In this document: piece after piece, positions 61,653 through 64,000 of the stretch | How positions within the stretch are numbered: position 1 is the stretch's first letter | How the letters are laid out: the number at the start of each line of letters is the position of its first letter | DNA from: Lysinibacter cavernae | GTDB lineage: Bacteria; Actinomycetota; Actinomycetes; Actinomycetales; Microbacteriaceae | Reading direction: 5' to 3' | Length of the DNA stretch: 64,000 bases | NCBI RefSeq assembly: GCF_011758565.1 | Contig: NZ_JAAMOX010000002.1 | Location: 310,001 to 374,000, forward strand | The notes under the pieces: generated by a model | What the model saw: only the letters and a program-made list of their open reading frames with translations | What the model was told of the DNA's origin: nothing | The model's database searches: none | Position numbers and translations under genes: made by a program

Positions 61653-62921
61653 TTAGTTCACGCGGCGAAGGGCGAGGCGATGTGTTGTCGCCAGCGCGCC
61701 CCCAAGAACGAGCAAGATTGCGGTCAGGATACCGGCGGCAGACAGATCCGAACCGGTCTGCGCGAGCGGCTGGTTGACGGCCGCTTTACCCGTGTTCTGG
61801 GTGTCAACGGGGGCCGGAGCCGCTCCGTCCGTCTCTGGATCAATCGCGGGATCAGTCGGGTCAATAACCGGCACAGCCACGGATGCCTGTGTGATCGTTC
61901 CGCTGAAGGGGCCAGTGGCTGAACCGATGGTCACTTCAGCATCCCAGGCAAGCTCATTGGCGCCTGCCGCGGCAAAGCTCCAGGCGTTGCCGGCGGCGTC
62001 AAGCGTCGCGGTTGCGGACGTTGGCATGATTGACACGCCGTCAACCGAGACGACCGGGTTCGCCTGCACGGCATCAACGAGCACGTCTGGGAGGCTCAGC
62101 GTCTGGCCGTCAGCGTACAGTTCCGAGAGGGCAGCGTGCTGACCGAGAGTTGACAGGCTCGCAATGTGGTTATTCGACAGTTCCAGTTGCCACATCGACG
62201 AAAGCCCAGCGAGCGGCGCCACATCCGAAATCTCGTTGTTGCTCAGGAGCAGCTGCTCCATGTTGCTCAGCTGAGCCAGCGGGGTGAGGTCGGAAATCTG
62301 GTTGCCATCAATCACAAGCTGGCTCAGGTTTGGCAGGGTCTCGATTCCGGCGAGCGACACGATTCCGTTGTTCTGGGCGGCAAACTGTTCAAGCGATGGG
62401 AGGCCAGCCAGCGGGGTAAGGTCAGTTACGCCCGTATCGCTCAGATACAGCCCAAAGATCTTGGGAAGGTCGGTTAGGCCGCTGATATCGTTCACGCCCG
62501 TCTGGTAGAGGAATACGCGACTGAGCTCAGGGTGTCCACCGATGCCGGAGACGTCGCTCAACGGGTTGACCGCGAGTGAGAGCGAGGTGAGTTTGCTCAG
62601 GCCGCTCAGCGGTGTTGCATCGGTAATGCTGTTGCTTGAGGCATAGAGGTATGTGAGGTTGTAGAGCTCTTCAGCGCCGGTGAGCGATTCAATGCCCATG
62701 GAGTTACAGGAAAGGTAGGTTACCGAACCGCCCTGCTCTGTCGTAATGTCGGCGTCAGCAGGCTGCCCCAATCCGGCATTAATGCAGGCCCGAAAATTGT
62801 CATCAGTGAAGTTAATGAGCGCGGCGTCGGCAGCCATTGCCGGAGTGCCAACGGCACCAGCAAGCAGCAAGCCGGCGATGCCGGATCCGAGAATCGTTTT
62901 CGCAGATACGCGAGAAGTCAT
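61653..62921 (-). CDS. LAxTG-anchored leucine-rich-repeat surface protein (internalin-like)
   Basis: A 422-aa exported protein. The signal peptide is MTSRVSAKTILGSGIAGLLL with cleavage after AMAADAA. About eight internalin-type repeats of 21-22 residues occupy residues about 65-265 (LYNLTYLYASSNSITDATPL, LTSLSLAVNPLSDVSGIGGH, LPKIFGLYLSDTGVTDLTPL, LSNMEQLLLSNNEISDVAPL), then an Ig-like domain, a Pro/Thr linker and an LAQTG sorting motif at about 386 with a hydrophobic helix and basic tail. LAxTG is typical of class-E sortases in Actinobacteria; no sortase gene is in this window. GGGGAC precedes the ATG. Confidence 0.9.
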   Translation of the reverse strand: MTSRVSAKTILGSGIAGLLLAGAVGTPAMAADAALINFTDDNFRACINAGLGQPADADITTEQGGSVTYLSCNSMGIESLTGAEELYNLTYLYASSNSITDATPLSGLSKLTSLSLAVNPLSDVSGIGGHPELSRVFLYQTGVNDISGLTDLPKIFGLYLSDTGVTDLTPLAGLPSLEQFAAQNNGIVSLAGIETLPNLSQLVIDGNQISDLTPLAQLSNMEQLLLSNNEISDVAPLAGLSSMWQLELSNNHIASLSTLGQHAALSELYADGQTLSLPDVLVDAVQANPVVSVDGVSIMPTSATATLDAAGNAWSFAAAGANELAWDAEVTIGSATGPFSGTITQASVAVPVIDPTDPAIDPETDGAAPAPVDTQNTGKAAVNQPLAQTGSDLSAAGILTAILLVLGGALATTHRLALRRVN

Positions 62922-63148
62922 AGATATGTCCCCAAATAATCAAGTAGCAATCGCTACGGCCATCACATGCCCCCAATGAATCATGTGCACGCGTCAGGAG
63001 AACTCATACCGGCCTGAGGTGATGCACCCAATCCCCATCGGGTGTCGATCACATGTTGCCTCGGCAGGCTGAGCCGCCTTAACGCTTATCCGCGAGATTA
63101 CCGGAGAACCCTGAGAATACGGCTATTGACAACGCGATACGCTTAGGC
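62922..63148. other. Divergent upstream region of the surface protein and TetR genes
   Basis: No gene seen in this 227-bp region. CACCC and GGGTG around 63026-63044 form a small stem. TTGACA occurs at about 63126 close to the TetR start, without a matching -10 at standard spacing. Confidence 0.35.
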
Positions 63149-63820
63149 ATGCGAACACGGCGATCAACGGGCAGCTACGAAGTCGGGCGCGCAAAGCGGG
63201 CCGAGATCATCGAGGTTGCGGCCGCCAAATTTGGTGCGGCCGGCTACTACAAAACGCCGCTCGCCCAGATTGCTGCCGATGTTGGGCTGTCTGAGGGTGG
63301 TCTCATGTACCATTTTCCTTCCAAGAAACGGCTCTTGCTCGCCGTCGCCGAACACCGATTTGACCAGACCGCCCACTGGTGGAGCGGGGTTGGACCGGCA
63401 TCAGACCCCTTCGATATTTTCCGAGGCATGGTCGTCTCATCGCTGCGCTTTGAACGCGAACCAGGGCTTATCGAACTCTTTGTGTTGCTCTCGGCAGAAT
63501 CCGCCGATATCACAAGCCCGTCACACGCCCTGTTTGCTGAGCGCTACGAGCGCACGATTACCGACCTTGCGGCGCTCCTGCACTCTGGAGCAGAACGCGG
63601 GGTGTTCAGGGCGGATGCCGATTACCTCGCTATCGCCCGCGAAACCATCGCAGTGCGCGACGGCCTGCAGTTGCAGTGGGTCATCTCCGGCGGAAAGGTT
63701 GAGCTTGCGAGGGGCGTCCGCGACCATGCGCTTCGTGTGCTGTCATCAATCGTGACCGACGCATCCACCGTTGGACCGGACCTGCTGCCGCTCAACTTGA
63801 ATGCTGTACTGCTCCCGTAA
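63149..63820 (+). CDS. TetR-family transcriptional regulator
   Basis: A 223-aa repressor-type protein. The DNA-binding helix-turn-helix occupies about residues 20-65 (AEIIEVAAAKFGAAGYYKTP, LAQIAADVGLSEGGLMYHFP, SKKRLLLAVAEHRF); the all-helical ligand domain follows. It is divergent from the surface-protein gene and its own target is unknown. The ATG at 63149 gives a short basic arm (MRTRRSTGSYEVGRAKR) before the HTH, as in many relatives. Confidence 0.88.
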   Translation: MRTRRSTGSYEVGRAKRAEIIEVAAAKFGAAGYYKTPLAQIAADVGLSEGGLMYHFPSKKRLLLAVAEHRFDQTAHWWSGVGPASDPFDIFRGMVVSSLRFEREPGLIELFVLLSAESADITSPSHALFAERYERTITDLAALLHSGAERGVFRADADYLAIARETIAVRDGLQLQWVISGGKVELARGVRDHALRVLSSIVTDASTVGPDLLPLNLNAVLLP

Positions 63821-63896
63821 CGTTTCAATCGAGCGTTGGCCCGGCCACAATCGCTGCCTCGAACAACGAGGGACGGCTGGCCAGGCCAAAACGCGG

Positions 63897-64000
63897 CTAC
63901 AGGTCGAGCGCTATCGTGCGGGTTGGGGGCGGCCCAACAACCACAACATCCAGCTCCGATTGCACCCGCCCGAAGGCCTCGCCGGGGAAATAGGGCTCGC
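63897..64000 (-). CDS. C-terminal tail of an unidentified protein (cut by right edge)
   Basis: An open frame on the minus strand ends at the TAG 63899-63897. About 34 residues are visible (EPYFPGEAFGRVQSELDVVV, VGPPPTRTIALDL). Not enough is present to identify the family, and the call rests only on an open frame, fair codon use and a stop placed before a non-coding gap. Confidence 0.4.
   Translation of the reverse strand, partial: EPYFPGEAFGRVQSELDVVVVGPPPTRTIALDL

Overview
The window is 64 kb of a high-GC Actinomycetota chromosome, most likely from the family Microbacteriaceae. Pointers are the coproporphyrin-dependent heme pathway with a HemQ, the 107-aa DUF7882-type protein, a GAF-ANTAR protein, MaoC-like dehydratases beside murB, an NrtR-controlled NAD operon, frequent GTG starts, 4-base ATGA/GTGA gene overlaps and an LAxTG surface anchor. 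No rRNA, tRNA, CRISPR array, transposase, integrase or phage gene was seen; almost everything looks chromosomal.

Layout. 1-2.7 kb: the repeat-rich N-terminus of a protein cut by the left edge (probably a DEAD-box RNA helicase), an unknown protein and a HAD phosphatase. 3.0-14.5 kb: a heme locus with hemY1, hemA (opposite strand), hemE, hemY2, hemQ, hemH, hemC, hemD, hemB and hemL; every step from glutamyl-tRNA to heme is present, and the coproporphyrinogen oxidase is encoded twice. 14.6-19.8 kb: an aminotransferase, murB with two MaoC-type proteins, a TauE/SafE permease and CutC. 20-25.9 kb: DedA, a class-IV PLP enzyme, a SigB/SigF-type sigma factor, a GAF-ANTAR antiterminator, DUF7882, a zinc metallopeptidase, a penicillin-recognising lipoprotein and a VOC protein. 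26.4-29.8 kb: an MFS exporter, folA-thyA and a GNAT acetyltransferase. 29.8-35.7 kb: the NAD operon nrtR-nadA-nadB-nadC-cysteine desulfurase with a palindromic candidate NrtR operator. 35.7-40.2 kb: an SRPBCC protein, an unknown membrane protein, a lipoprotein and a membrane-fused glycerophosphodiesterase. 40.2-47 kb: two histidine kinase/response regulator pairs, one preceded by a DrrAB-like ABC transporter, the other with its kinase split by a frameshift; an ankyrin lipoprotein lies between them.

48.5-60.6 kb is the main accessory-looking block and the best candidate for an undescribed catabolic system. It holds hydantoinase/oxoprolinase A and B subunits, a CUT2-type ABC importer (binding lipoprotein, double ATPase, permease), a shortened HyuA-like protein, a DUF917 protein, a PucR-type regulator and a stand-alone GAF protein. 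All lie on one strand, mostly overlapping or closely spaced. I infer import and ATP-dependent ring opening of a small cyclic amide (a hydantoin, thiohydantoin, lactam or purine breakdown product); the substrate cannot be read from the sequence. 60.7-64 kb: a CPBP protease, a perfect bidirectional terminator, an LAxTG-anchored leucine-rich-repeat protein, a TetR regulator and the tail of an unidentified gene cut by the right edge.

Several long inverted repeats stand out: 24-bp perfect arms beside thyA, 27-bp arms before the ABC ATPase gene, an 11-bp-arm palindrome over the ABC/two-component promoter and three hairpins in a row near 26.1 kb. They are listed separately because gene annotation does not explain them.
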